A program made the translations under genes and the position numbers. From assembly GCF_009720835.1 (NCBI RefSeq), contig NZ_WNKZ01000051.1, positions 1-44,152 of the forward strand: 44,152 nucleotides of DNA, in the 5' to 3' direction. This document shows, piece after piece, positions 16,041 through 22,255 of the stretch. Positions within the stretch are counted from its first letter, which is position 1; every line of letters begins with the position of its first letter. This DNA comes from Pseudoduganella buxea. Its GTDB lineage: Bacteria; Pseudomonadota; Gammaproteobacteria; Burkholderiales; Burkholderiaceae_D. The notes below the pieces were generated by a model. That model had not been told where the DNA came from. It searched no databases and saw only the letters and a list, made by a program, of their open reading frames with translations.

Positions 16041-16544
16041 ATGCAATTCGAAGCAAAACTGGAATGGCAGCGTAATGGCCAGGCCTTCCTCGACCAGAAA
16101 TACAGCCGCGCCCACGAATGGATCTTCGATGGCGGCCTGCGCGTGCCGGCATCGTCGTCGCCGCTGTCGGTGCCGCTGCCGATGTCGGTGGCCGACAATA
16201 TCGATCCGGAAGAAGCGCTGGTAGCGGCCGCATCGAGCTGCCATATGCTGTTTTTCCTGTCGCTGGCGGCAAAACGGGGCCATACGGTGGAAAGCTATTC
16301 CGACAGTGCAGTCGGCCTGCTGGGCAAGAATGCCGACGGGCGCATGGCGTTGACCAATATCACGCTGCGTCCGCAGATCGTCTTCGGTGGCGAGCGTTGG
16401 CCGGACGAGGACGAAATCGCCGCCATCCACCACGAGGCGCACGAGAAGTGCTACGTCGCCAATTCGCTGAAGACGGAAATCACGATCGAACCGGCCATCG
16501 AACCGGACGGCAGCGAGGAATTGCCGGAGCAATCGCTAGGCTGA
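16041..16544 (+). CDS. OsmC family peroxiredoxin-like protein
   Basis: The 167-residue protein has the OsmC fold signature. The two redox cysteines are present: Cys67 in AAASSCHMLFFLSLA and Cys137 in HHEAHEKCYVANSLKTE. OsmC-type proteins reduce organic hydroperoxides in the cytosol using the first cysteine as peroxidatic thiol. AGGAGAG at 16030-16036 precedes the ATG. The gene stands alone between the PP2C gene and the convergent DUF4142 gene. Confidence 0.92.
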   Translation: MQFEAKLEWQRNGQAFLDQKYSRAHEWIFDGGLRVPASSSPLSVPLPMSVADNIDPEEALVAAASSCHMLFFLSLAAKRGHTVESYSDSAVGLLGKNADGRMALTNITLRPQIVFGGERWPDEDEIAAIHHEAHEKCYVANSLKTEITIEPAIEPDGSEELPEQSLG

Positions 16545-16566
16545 CGAAGAGAAAAAGCGGGCGACG

Positions 16567-16592
16567 AAAAAAAGCCGGGCAAGGTGCCCGGC
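16567..16592 (-). terminator. Rho-independent terminator of the DUF4142 gene
   Basis: On the minus strand a GCCGGGC / GCCCGGC stem of seven pairs with a five-base loop (16574-16592) is followed by seven T residues (16567-16573). It lies 35 bases after the DUF4142 stop codon. Confidence 0.85.
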
Positions 16593-16626
16593 GAGGTCGT
16601 CGATGGCTTGCGCCGTGGCGCCAGCC

Positions 16627-17307
16627 TTATTTGACCGGTTTATTGGCCGGATTGGCCGGATCGCTCGGCGCGTCCGTATTGCCGCTGGTTTCCTGGGCCT
16701 TCTTCACCTTGTCCTTCGATTCCGGCATCATGGCGCTGCTGCCGGTCTTGCCCGTGCTGCTGGCGCCGGCTGCCGTCGTGCCGCCTTTCAGGCTCGCTTC
16801 CAGTTGCTGCACATGGCCCATGTGCTGGTCGATGGTCGGCTGCAGTTTCGCGGCCAGGCCCTTGACGTCCGCGTCCTTCGCATTCGACTGCGCCTTCGTT
16901 ACGATGGTCTTGGCTTCCTTGTGGCTTTTCACGCCGGCCTGCTGCAGGTACGCCATATCGAATTTCTCACCGGACATACCTTCCAGCTTCTTCGCCATGG
17001 CCTTGTGCTTCGCGTCCAGCTCAGCCGGCAGTGCCACGCCCTTGGCCTGTGCCACGGCCTTCACTTCGTCCAGGCCCTTGGTGTGATCGTCGACCATTTG
17101 CTGCGCGAAGGTCTTGACCTGGGCATTCTGCGATTTTTGCAATGCCAGCTTGCCCGCTTCGACTTCGGCCATATTGGCCATCGCCATGTCCTTCAACGAT
17201 TTCTCATCGGCTTTCGCCAGCGACTGTGCATGAGCCGAACCGATGCTCATCAGGACCGCCAGCAGCGGCACGCCCAGAAAACTCTTCCACATCTTTGCCT
17301 TGTTCAT
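16627..17307 (-). CDS. Secreted DUF4142 protein
   Basis: The 226-residue precursor has a signal peptide (LGVPLLAVLMSIGSAHA, cleaved near residue 27). The mature N-terminal 150 residues match DUF4142, a ferritin-like helical bundle family: MAMANMAEVEAGKLALQKS, VKTFAQQMVDDHTKGLDEV and AKLQPTIDQHMGHVQQLEAS. The last 60 residues are a Ser/Thr/Gly/Pro/Lys tail of low complexity. The family is periplasmic or exported and its function is unknown; several members are induced by envelope or osmotic stress. AGGAG before the ATG at 17307 is strong. A 20-base perfect palindrome lies about 80 bases upstream. Confidence 0.9.
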   Translation of the reverse strand: MNKAKMWKSFLGVPLLAVLMSIGSAHAQSLAKADEKSLKDMAMANMAEVEAGKLALQKSQNAQVKTFAQQMVDDHTKGLDEVKAVAQAKGVALPAELDAKHKAMAKKLEGMSGEKFDMAYLQQAGVKSHKEAKTIVTKAQSNAKDADVKGLAAKLQPTIDQHMGHVQQLEASLKGGTTAAGASSTGKTGSSAMMPESKDKVKKAQETSGNTDAPSDPANPANKPVK

Positions 17308-17385
17308 CTGATTCTCCTGTGGGTTATCTACCGAAAAGGCCGCTTTCAGGAACCGTTATTTTGTTTTCATGGTTGGAAATGCATT

Positions 17386-17405
17386 TTACGTTGTATACAA
17401 CGTAA
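17386..17405. promoter_or_regulatory. 20-base perfect palindrome, candidate operator
   Basis: TTACGTTGTATACAACGTAA is a perfect 20-base palindrome, 79 bases upstream of the DUF4142 start and beyond the HxlR terminator. The core TTGTATACAA resembles operators of FadR/VanR-type GntR regulators. It falls in AT-richer DNA than its surroundings. The regulator is not known. Confidence 0.6.
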
Positions 17406-17464
17406 GAGACGCACTCCACGCGCACGCGGCGGCAGGATTGCAACAGGCACCGGGTGGCACCATG

Positions 17465-17507
17465 AAAAACGGCCCCCGGCCAGCCTTGGCGGCTGTCCGG
17501 GGGCCGT
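17465..17507 (-). terminator. Rho-independent terminator of the HxlR gene
   Basis: On the minus strand an 11-pair stem (ACGGCCCCCGG at 17469-17479 with CCGGGGGCCGT at 17497-17507), continued by CAGCC pairing inside one mismatch, is followed by five T residues. It begins 13 bases after the HxlR stop codon. Confidence 0.88.
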
Positions 17508-17520
17508 AGCGGCGACACAC

Positions 17521-18012
17521 TTACAGCTGCTTGCCGGCCTGCGCCAGGCGCATGCGCATGACGTCGTTGGCGGCCGGGCCCGGCGCGAACATATAGTCCT
17601 CGTCGCTGATGGCACGGCCACTGTTGGCATCGATCAGGATCTGCGTGGCCGGCTCGCCCGTTTCACGGTTCACCACCAGCAGGCTGGCACCTTCCGGCGC
17701 CAGGTGTTCATTACCCCAGGCTATAAATGCCAGCAGCACCGGCTTGAAGGCGCGGCCTTCCGCCGTCAGCAGGTATTCATAGCGGGGTGGCCGTGCGCTG
17801 TACTGGCGCTTTTCCATCAGGCCACTGGCCACCAGCCCCGCCAGGCGCCGGGTCAGCATATTCGGCGCAATCTTCAGGCTCTTCTCGAACTCGTCGAAAC
17901 GGGTCAGACCATAGAATGCGTCGCGCAGGATCAGGATGCTCCACCATTCGCCAACCTTGCCGAGGCTGCGCGCGATCGGGCAAGGCATCAGGCCAAAATC
18001 GGTATGTTTCAT
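17521..18012 (-). CDS. HxlR family winged-helix transcriptional regulator
   Basis: This 163-residue regulator has the HxlR (DUF24) domain in residues 8-105: CPIARSLGKVGEWWSILILR, FDEFEKSLKIAPNMLTRRLA, LVASGLMEKRQY and PPRYEYLLTAEGRA. Cys11 near the N-terminus sits where thiol-sensing HxlR members such as HypR and YodB have their redox cysteine; sensing is inference. A C-terminal extension of about 55 residues is not part of the standard domain. AGGAGG precedes the ATG at 18012. A 16-base perfect palindrome in its promoter region is a good candidate for its own operator. The gene is divergent from the receiver-AraC gene. Confidence 0.93.
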   Translation of the reverse strand: MKHTDFGLMPCPIARSLGKVGEWWSILILRDAFYGLTRFDEFEKSLKIAPNMLTRRLAGLVASGLMEKRQYSARPPRYEYLLTAEGRAFKPVLLAFIAWGNEHLAPEGASLLVVNRETGEPATQILIDANSGRAISDEDYMFAPGPAANDVMRMRLAQAGKQL

Positions 18013-18061
18013 TCTTCCTCCTGTTGTTGCATATCAGTAAATCAGGTAGCTGACAATAAAG

Positions 18062-18077
18062 TCAGGTTATAACCTGA
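18062..18077. promoter_or_regulatory. 16-base perfect palindrome, probable HxlR operator
   Basis: TCAGGTTATAACCTGA is a perfect palindrome 50 bases upstream of the HxlR start. A weaker copy, TCAGGTAGCTGA, lies about 25 bases closer to the gene. Two related sites at the promoter suggest autoregulation and possibly control of the divergent receiver-AraC gene. Confidence 0.6.
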
Positions 18078-18162
18078 AAAGAGTCGTCGAAAACTCTCGA
18101 ATAGTCACGATTCGATTGGATTGCATCGTGTCTGTATTATGTTGCAGTGCCAGATCGCGTGC

Positions 18163-18198
18163 TTTTGCCGGAGGCGACAGGGGTTTTGCCGGAGGCGA
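18163..18198 (+). repeat. 15-base direct repeat, two copies 21 bases apart
   Basis: TTTTGCCGGAGGCGA occurs at 18163-18177 and 18184-18198. The start-to-start distance of 21 bases is two helical turns, so both copies face the same side of DNA. Relative to the CATAAT at 18226 they would be centred near -68 and -47, the usual place for an activator. Confidence 0.6.
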
Positions 18199-18225
18199 AA
18201 ATAGATAAATATTTTTAAATGCGGG

Positions 18226-18231
18226 CATAAT
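18226..18231 (+). promoter_or_regulatory. Candidate -10 element of the receiver-AraC gene
   Basis: CATAAT (five of six matches) lies 31 bases before the start codon. The hexamer 17 bases upstream (AGATAA) is a poor -35, as expected for an activator-dependent promoter using the direct repeats. Confidence 0.45.
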
Positions 18232-18262
18232 AGACAGCAAATTCATATGCAGCCGTACCGCC

Positions 18263-19036
18263 ATGTACCTGACCAGCGACGCAACCGTGCGCAATATCCT
18301 GATCGTCGACGACTCTGCATTCGAGCAGCGCATGCTGGTCGACCTGCTGAGCGAACTGCCGTATCGCGTATCGGTGGCGTTCAACGGCGAGCAGGGCTAC
18401 CAGCTGGCACTGTCGCAGCGCCCCGACCTGATCCTGCTGGACGTGCGCATGCCGAATATGGACGGCTATGCCTGCTGCCGCCTGCTCAAGGCCAATCCGG
18501 CCACGCGCGACATTCCCATCATCTTCGTCAGCGGCATCGACTCGGCCGAGGACCGCATCACGGGCCTGTCCATCGGCGGCGTCGACTTCGTCTCCAAGCC
18601 GTTCACGCCGGGCGAACTGGCAGCACGCATCCACGTGCACCTGAACCTGATGCGGCGCGACCCGGCGCCATCCATCGATGCGGCCGGGCCGGCCGATCCG
18701 GAACTGGTCACCGTGCAGGCAGCCATGCGCCTGATCGCCGATAACCTGGGCGCCCTGCCCACCCTGGCCGAAATCGCCCGCAGCGTCGGCACGTACCGCG
18801 AAAAACTGAGCCAGCTGTTCCGCGCCCATACGGGCAAGACCGTGTTCGCCTTCATCCGCGAGGAGCGCATCGCGCGCGGCCTGCAGCTGCTGCGCGAAAC
18901 GGAGATGGATATCCAGGACATCGCCCTGCTGCTGGGCTTCAAGAGCGCCGGTAACTTCGCCACGGCGTTTCGTGAAAAAATGGGCATCACGCCCAGTGCC
19001 TACCGCCATTCGCAGCCGGAAGACAGTAATTCATAG
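18263..19036 (+). CDS. Response regulator with AraC-type DNA-binding output
   Basis: The 257-residue protein has a receiver domain (residues 10-128) with Asp16/Asp17 in LIVDDSAF, phosphoacceptor Asp60 in LILLDVRMP, Ser90 in IFVSGID and Lys112 in FVSKPFTPGEL. Residues 150-250 are an AraC/XylS HTH pair: LPTLAEIARSVGTYREKLSQ, FIREERIARGLQLL, DIALLLGFKSAGNFATAF and the signature end MGITPSAYR. It should be a phosphorylation-controlled transcription factor. No kinase is adjacent, so the partner is unknown. Upstream paired direct repeats may be its own sites. The stop codon lies inside the palindrome at 19034-19049 that precedes the BlaI operon. Confidence 0.92.
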   Translation: MYLTSDATVRNILIVDDSAFEQRMLVDLLSELPYRVSVAFNGEQGYQLALSQRPDLILLDVRMPNMDGYACCRLLKANPATRDIPIIFVSGIDSAEDRITGLSIGGVDFVSKPFTPGELAARIHVHLNLMRRDPAPSIDAAGPADPELVTVQAAMRLIADNLGALPTLAEIARSVGTYREKLSQLFRAHTGKTVFAFIREERIARGLQLLRETEMDIQDIALLLGFKSAGNFATAFREKMGITPSAYRHSQPEDSNS

Positions 19037-19049
19037 ACCTTCAGGTCTA
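19034..19049. promoter_or_regulatory. Inverted repeat, candidate BlaI-family operator
   Basis: TAGACCTTCAGGTCTA has 7-base perfect arms. A second half-site, GGTCTAG, occurs at 19109-19115 inside the predicted BlaI promoter. BlaI/MecI-type repressors bind short inverted repeats at their own operon, so shared half-sites here are suggestive. The adjoining run of A rather than T argues against a plus-strand terminator. Confidence 0.45.
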
Positions 19050-19098
19050 GAAAAAATCGCCGCAGATAAAGGCCACGGCCACTTGTTTCGAAAATAAG

Positions 19099-19127
19099 TA
19101 TACATCTTGGTCTAGTTTGCTTATGCT
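19099..19127 (+). promoter_or_regulatory. Candidate promoter of the BlaI / M56 / SIMPL operon
   Basis: TATACA (19099-19104) and TATGCT (19122-19127) are separated by 17 bases, each with four of six matches to consensus. The half-site GGTCTAG lies between them, where a bound repressor would block polymerase. Confidence 0.4.
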
Positions 19128-19147
19128 GTCCAAAACACGAGGACAGC

Positions 19148-19540
19148 ATGAGCAATCGAACCGACACGCCAAAACCGACCAGCGCCGAGCTGGAACTGCT
19201 GCAGGCCCTGTGGCCGCTGGGTGCCGCCACGGCGCGCCAGCTGCACGAAACCCTGCGCGAAACCCGGCCCGACCTGGCCTACGGCGCCGTGCTGCGCCTG
19301 ATGCAGGTCATGCACGGCAAGGGCCTGTTGATCCGCGACGACAGTCAGCGCTCCCACATCTATGCACCGGCCCATCCGCGAGACGCGCTGCAGACCAACC
19401 TCCTGCAGGACCTGCTGCACCGCGCTTTCGCCGGCTCGGCCAAGGCGCTCGTGCTGGCGGCGCTGAAGACGGGCATCTCGCGCAAGGAGCGCGAGGAAAT
19501 CGAGCGGATGCTCAGGGAGAGCGACGATGACCGGCACTAA
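19148..19540 (+). CDS. BlaI/MecI family transcriptional repressor
   Basis: The 130-residue protein has the Penicillinase_R winged helix: TSAELELLQALWPLGAATAR, QLHETLRETRPDLAYGAVLR and MHGKGLLIRDD. The C-terminal helices (residues 75-125) would dimerise. Classical BlaI is inactivated by cleavage by the membrane protease BlaR1; here the gene for an M56 (BlaR1-type) protease starts 18 bases downstream, so the same signalling logic is expected. The ATG at 19148 follows GAGGACAGC. No beta-lactamase gene is in the window, so the target is likely the operon itself or unlinked genes. Confidence 0.92.
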   Translation: MSNRTDTPKPTSAELELLQALWPLGAATARQLHETLRETRPDLAYGAVLRLMQVMHGKGLLIRDDSQRSHIYAPAHPRDALQTNLLQDLLHRAFAGSAKALVLAALKTGISRKEREEIERMLRESDDDRH

Positions 19541-19558
19541 ACGGCGGGAGGCACGGGC

Positions 19559-20821
19559 ATGAACGCATGGGTCGAAGCGGTGGGCTGGACACTGGTGCAC
19601 TTCCTGTGGCAGGGCGCCCTGGTCGGGGCCGTCACGGCCGCCGTGCTGCAGTCGATGCGGGGCGCGCGGCCGCGGCAGCGTTACCTGGTGGCCTGTGCCG
19701 GCCTGCTGGTGTGCGCCCTGTGGCCGGCGCTGCAATTGTTCGAGCGGATGCACGAACTGGGACCCGTGTATGCCACGCCAAGCGCGGCGGCACTCCGGGA
19801 GGCGCCCATGTCGCACGCGCTGGCACTGGGACAGTACCTGGACTGGATCGTCGCCGCATGGCTGCTGGGCGCCGCCGCCCTGGCCCTGCGCACCGTGACC
19901 GGCCTTGCCTGGATCAGCCGGGCCGCGCGCGATGGCCGGCGCGATGCCGCCTGGCAGGCGCGCCTGGAGGAACTGGCGCGGGCGATGGGCATCGTGCGCA
20001 CGGTGCGGCTGCGCATCGTCGACGGCATCGCCGGCCCGGTCACGGCACTGTGGTGGCGACCCGTCGTGCTGGTTCCGGCCGCGCTGGTGTCGGGCATGCC
20101 GCCGGATCTGCTGCAAGCGCTGCTGGCGCACGAACTGGCCCATATCCGGCGGCACGACTATCTCGTCAACCTGCTGCAGGCCACCGTCGAGACGCTGCTG
20201 TTCTACCACCCGGCCGTGTGGTGGATTTCACGCCGCATCCGCCACGAACGCGAGCTGATCGCCGACGATATCGCCGCGCACCACGCGGGCGGCCCGCGCC
20301 GGCTGGCACGCGCCCTTTCCGAGCTGGAGAAACGCCAGTTCACCCACCCCGAACCGGCCCTTGCGGCCAATGGAGGAGACACGATGGAACGCATTACCCG
20401 ACTGCTGCGCCCCACCCCTCGCCCTGGCCTGCGCGCCAGCCTTGCCGCGGCACTGCCCGCCCTGGCCCTGGCCGGCGCCTGCCTGGCCGGGCTGGCCCAC
20501 GCGAATGGCGCCGCGCCCAACCTCGACGGGGCGGTGGAAAAGCCGGACAAGCGCGCCGTGGTCGACTTCGGCTCCTGCAAGAAGCCGGTCTGGCCCCAAG
20601 CCTCGCTGGCGGCGCAGAACACGGGCACCGTCACCCTGCGCTTCCTGGTCGACAAGGACGGTGCCGTGGCCGATTCGCGCGTGCACAAGTCGAGCGGCCA
20701 TCCGGCGCTGGACGAGGCAGCCCGCGAAGGCATCGCCAAGTGCCACTTCAAGCCCGCCGTGGCGAAGAATCAGCCCGTCAAGTCCTGGGTCATGATGCAG
20801 TACGTCTGGATGCTCGAATGA
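19559..20821 (+). CDS. M56 (BlaR1-type) membrane metallopeptidase fused to a TonB C-terminal domain
   Basis: The 420-residue protein has N-terminal membrane helices (about residues 8-30, 42-60, 95-112), the M56 zinc motif HELAHIRRHD (191-200) and the downstream ERELIADDIA glutamate region (229-239). Another transmembrane helix lies at about 296-313 (LAAALPALALAGACLAGL). Instead of a beta-lactam sensor domain, the periplasmic C-terminus (332-420) is a TonB_C domain: GTVTLRFLVDKDGAVADSRV, HPALDEAAREGIAKCHFKP and the final VMMQYVWMLE. The protein could join cytoplasmic proteolysis of BlaI to an outer-membrane or periplasmic contact. GGGAGG precedes the ATG. Its stop overlaps the next start (ATGA). 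Confidence 0.92.
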   Translation: MNAWVEAVGWTLVHFLWQGALVGAVTAAVLQSMRGARPRQRYLVACAGLLVCALWPALQLFERMHELGPVYATPSAAALREAPMSHALALGQYLDWIVAAWLLGAAALALRTVTGLAWISRAARDGRRDAAWQARLEELARAMGIVRTVRLRIVDGIAGPVTALWWRPVVLVPAALVSGMPPDLLQALLAHELAHIRRHDYLVNLLQATVETLLFYHPAVWWISRRIRHERELIADDIAAHHAGGPRRLARALSELEKRQFTHPEPALAANGGDTMERITRLLRPTPRPGLRASLAAALPALALAGACLAGLAHANGAAPNLDGAVEKPDKRAVVDFGSCKKPVWPQASLAAQNTGTVTLRFLVDKDGAVADSRVHKSSGHPALDEAAREGIAKCHFKPAVAKNQPVKSWVMMQYVWMLE

Positions 20822-21549
20822 AGCGCGGACCGCTGTTGCTGACCAATGCCCTGCTCTCCGTGCTGGCGCTGCTGGGCGCCGCCACGGCCCACGCGGCGGA
20901 CCTGCCGGCCTACCCCTTCGTTTCCACGTCCGGCAAGGCGCAGGCCTGGCTGCCGCCCGATATCGGCGAGCTGCGCTTCGAGACGGGCGCCCAGCACACG
21001 GATGCCGGCGTGGCCGGCGCCACGCTGGCCGAGCTGTCGGCCGCCATTGCGCAGGTACTGGCGGAACACGGCATCCCGGACGCGGACATCGACAGTTCCG
21101 ACCTGGCCATGAAGACGGTGGAGCTGAGCAAGCCAGCCGCGGACGGCGCCATCCGTGCCCACGCGGTGGCGCGCCACTACGCGGTGCGGGTGCGCGACCT
21201 GGCCCGCTGGCCCGGCCTCGTGGCGGCGATGCTGGCGCGCGATCACGTCGACAGCATCAGCGCCTCGTTCGACCGCACCAACAGCGCCCAGCTGGACCGC
21301 GACCTGATGGCGCAGGCGGCGCAGGATGCCCGCGCCAACGGCGCCTTGCTGGCGCAGTCGTTCGGGCGCCAGCTGGGACCGGCCACGGCGATCGCGCGCG
21401 GTCCGCTGGAGCGGGTATCGGCACCCTTCGTGGCAACACAGCCCGGCCATTCGCGCTCAGCCCAGGCCGCACCGGCAGCGGGCAGCTATGCGGTGCCGCC
21501 CTCGATTCCGTTCGCCCAGTCGGTGACTGCGATCTTCCGGCTGCAGTAG
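20818..21549 (+). CDS. Secreted SIMPL (DUF541) domain protein
   Basis: The 243-residue precursor starts with a signal peptide (NALLSVLALLGAATAHA). The mature part matches the SIMPL/DUF541 family: FVSTSGKAQAWLPPDIGELRF near the N-terminus, a helical pair, and ARHYAVRVRDLARWPGLVAA followed by a C-terminal strand ending SVTAIFRLQ. These periplasmic or outer-membrane proteins include E. coli YggE and BP26; their function is poorly defined. The ATG overlaps the M56-TonB stop codon by four bases, so the two are translationally coupled and likely act in one pathway. Confidence 0.9.
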   Translation: MKRGPLLLTNALLSVLALLGAATAHAADLPAYPFVSTSGKAQAWLPPDIGELRFETGAQHTDAGVAGATLAELSAAIAQVLAEHGIPDADIDSSDLAMKTVELSKPAADGAIRAHAVARHYAVRVRDLARWPGLVAAMLARDHVDSISASFDRTNSAQLDRDLMAQAAQDARANGALLAQSFGRQLGPATAIARGPLERVSAPFVATQPGHSRSAQAAPAAGSYAVPPSIPFAQSVTAIFRLQ

Positions 21550-21564
21550 GTCACCGCAGCTTCT

Positions 21565-22125
21565 TCAGGCGGCGGCGCGCATCTGCCGCCCCCACCACCA
21601 CCACGACACCACGGCATTGACCCAATACGCCGCATACAGCACGGCCGTCAGGTGCAGCCCCCGGCTGGCATACAGCGGCACCGAAATCGTATTCACCAGC
21701 AGCCAGACCGGCCACGTCTCGATGCGCCGCGCCATCAGCAGGAACTGGGCGATGACGGAAAAGGCCAGTACGGCCGAGTCGATGAACGGGGCGTAGGCGT
21801 CCGTGAACTGGCGCAGCATCAGGCCGTAGGCGACGGTGGCAGCAATGCCGGCGGCGGCCATCGCCAGCAGCGAGCGCACGCTGGCCGACGTGATCGGCAG
21901 CGGCTTGCCACCGGCGCCGCGCAGCCACTGCACCCAGCCGGTGATGCAGGTGAGGATGAAGAAGACCTGCAGGGCGACGTCCGCATACAGGCGCACTTCG
22001 TAGAACAGCACGGCGAACAGGGCGCAGCCGATGATGCCGAGCCACCAGGAGTGGACGTTGTTGCGCCCCGCAAGCACGATCGACACGGCCATGATGGCGT
22101 TGGCGGCAATTTCCAGTGGCGTCAC
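21565..22125 (-). CDS. pnuC: Nicotinamide riboside/mononucleotide transporter PnuC
   Basis: The 186-residue membrane protein matches PnuC over its length: seven or so hydrophobic helices, the motifs ITGWVQWLRG and VLAFSVIAQFLLMARRIETW, and WPVWLLVNTISVPLYASRG near the C-terminus. PnuC facilitates uptake of nicotinamide riboside for NAD synthesis. The start is a GTG at 22125, with AGGA eight bases upstream on the minus strand. No NadR or NMN kinase gene is near. The gene is divergent from the GH43 gene, and its end faces the SIMPL gene. Confidence 0.92.
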   Translation of the reverse strand: MTPLEIAANAIMAVSIVLAGRNNVHSWWLGIIGCALFAVLFYEVRLYADVALQVFFILTCITGWVQWLRGAGGKPLPITSASVRSLLAMAAAGIAATVAYGLMLRQFTDAYAPFIDSAVLAFSVIAQFLLMARRIETWPVWLLVNTISVPLYASRGLHLTAVLYAAYWVNAVVSWWWWGRQMRAAA

Positions 22126-22190
22126 GGGGGCGTCCTAGTGAGGTGGGACCGCCATTGTCACGGATGGGCGGGCAACTGGCAATCAAGTGG

Positions 22191-22230
22191 ATGATTGCGC
22201 GATCATTTATGCGAATGCCAATGGTATAGT
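22191..22230 (+). promoter_or_regulatory. GH43 promoter: near-palindrome and extended -10
   Basis: The extended -10 TGGTATAGT (22222-22230) lies 25 bases before the GH43 ATG. The near-palindrome ATGATTGCGCGATCAT (22191-22206, one mismatched pair) covers the -35 position, so it could be an operator for substrate control. Confidence 0.45.
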
Positions 22231-22255
22231 GGATTTTTCACGTCCGCGACCTGCC

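Noticed and set aside
19034..19056. Inverted repeat after the receiver-AraC gene as a terminator
   Set aside because: It is followed by A residues rather than T on the plus strand, and there is no minus-strand gene for it to end; an operator role fits better.
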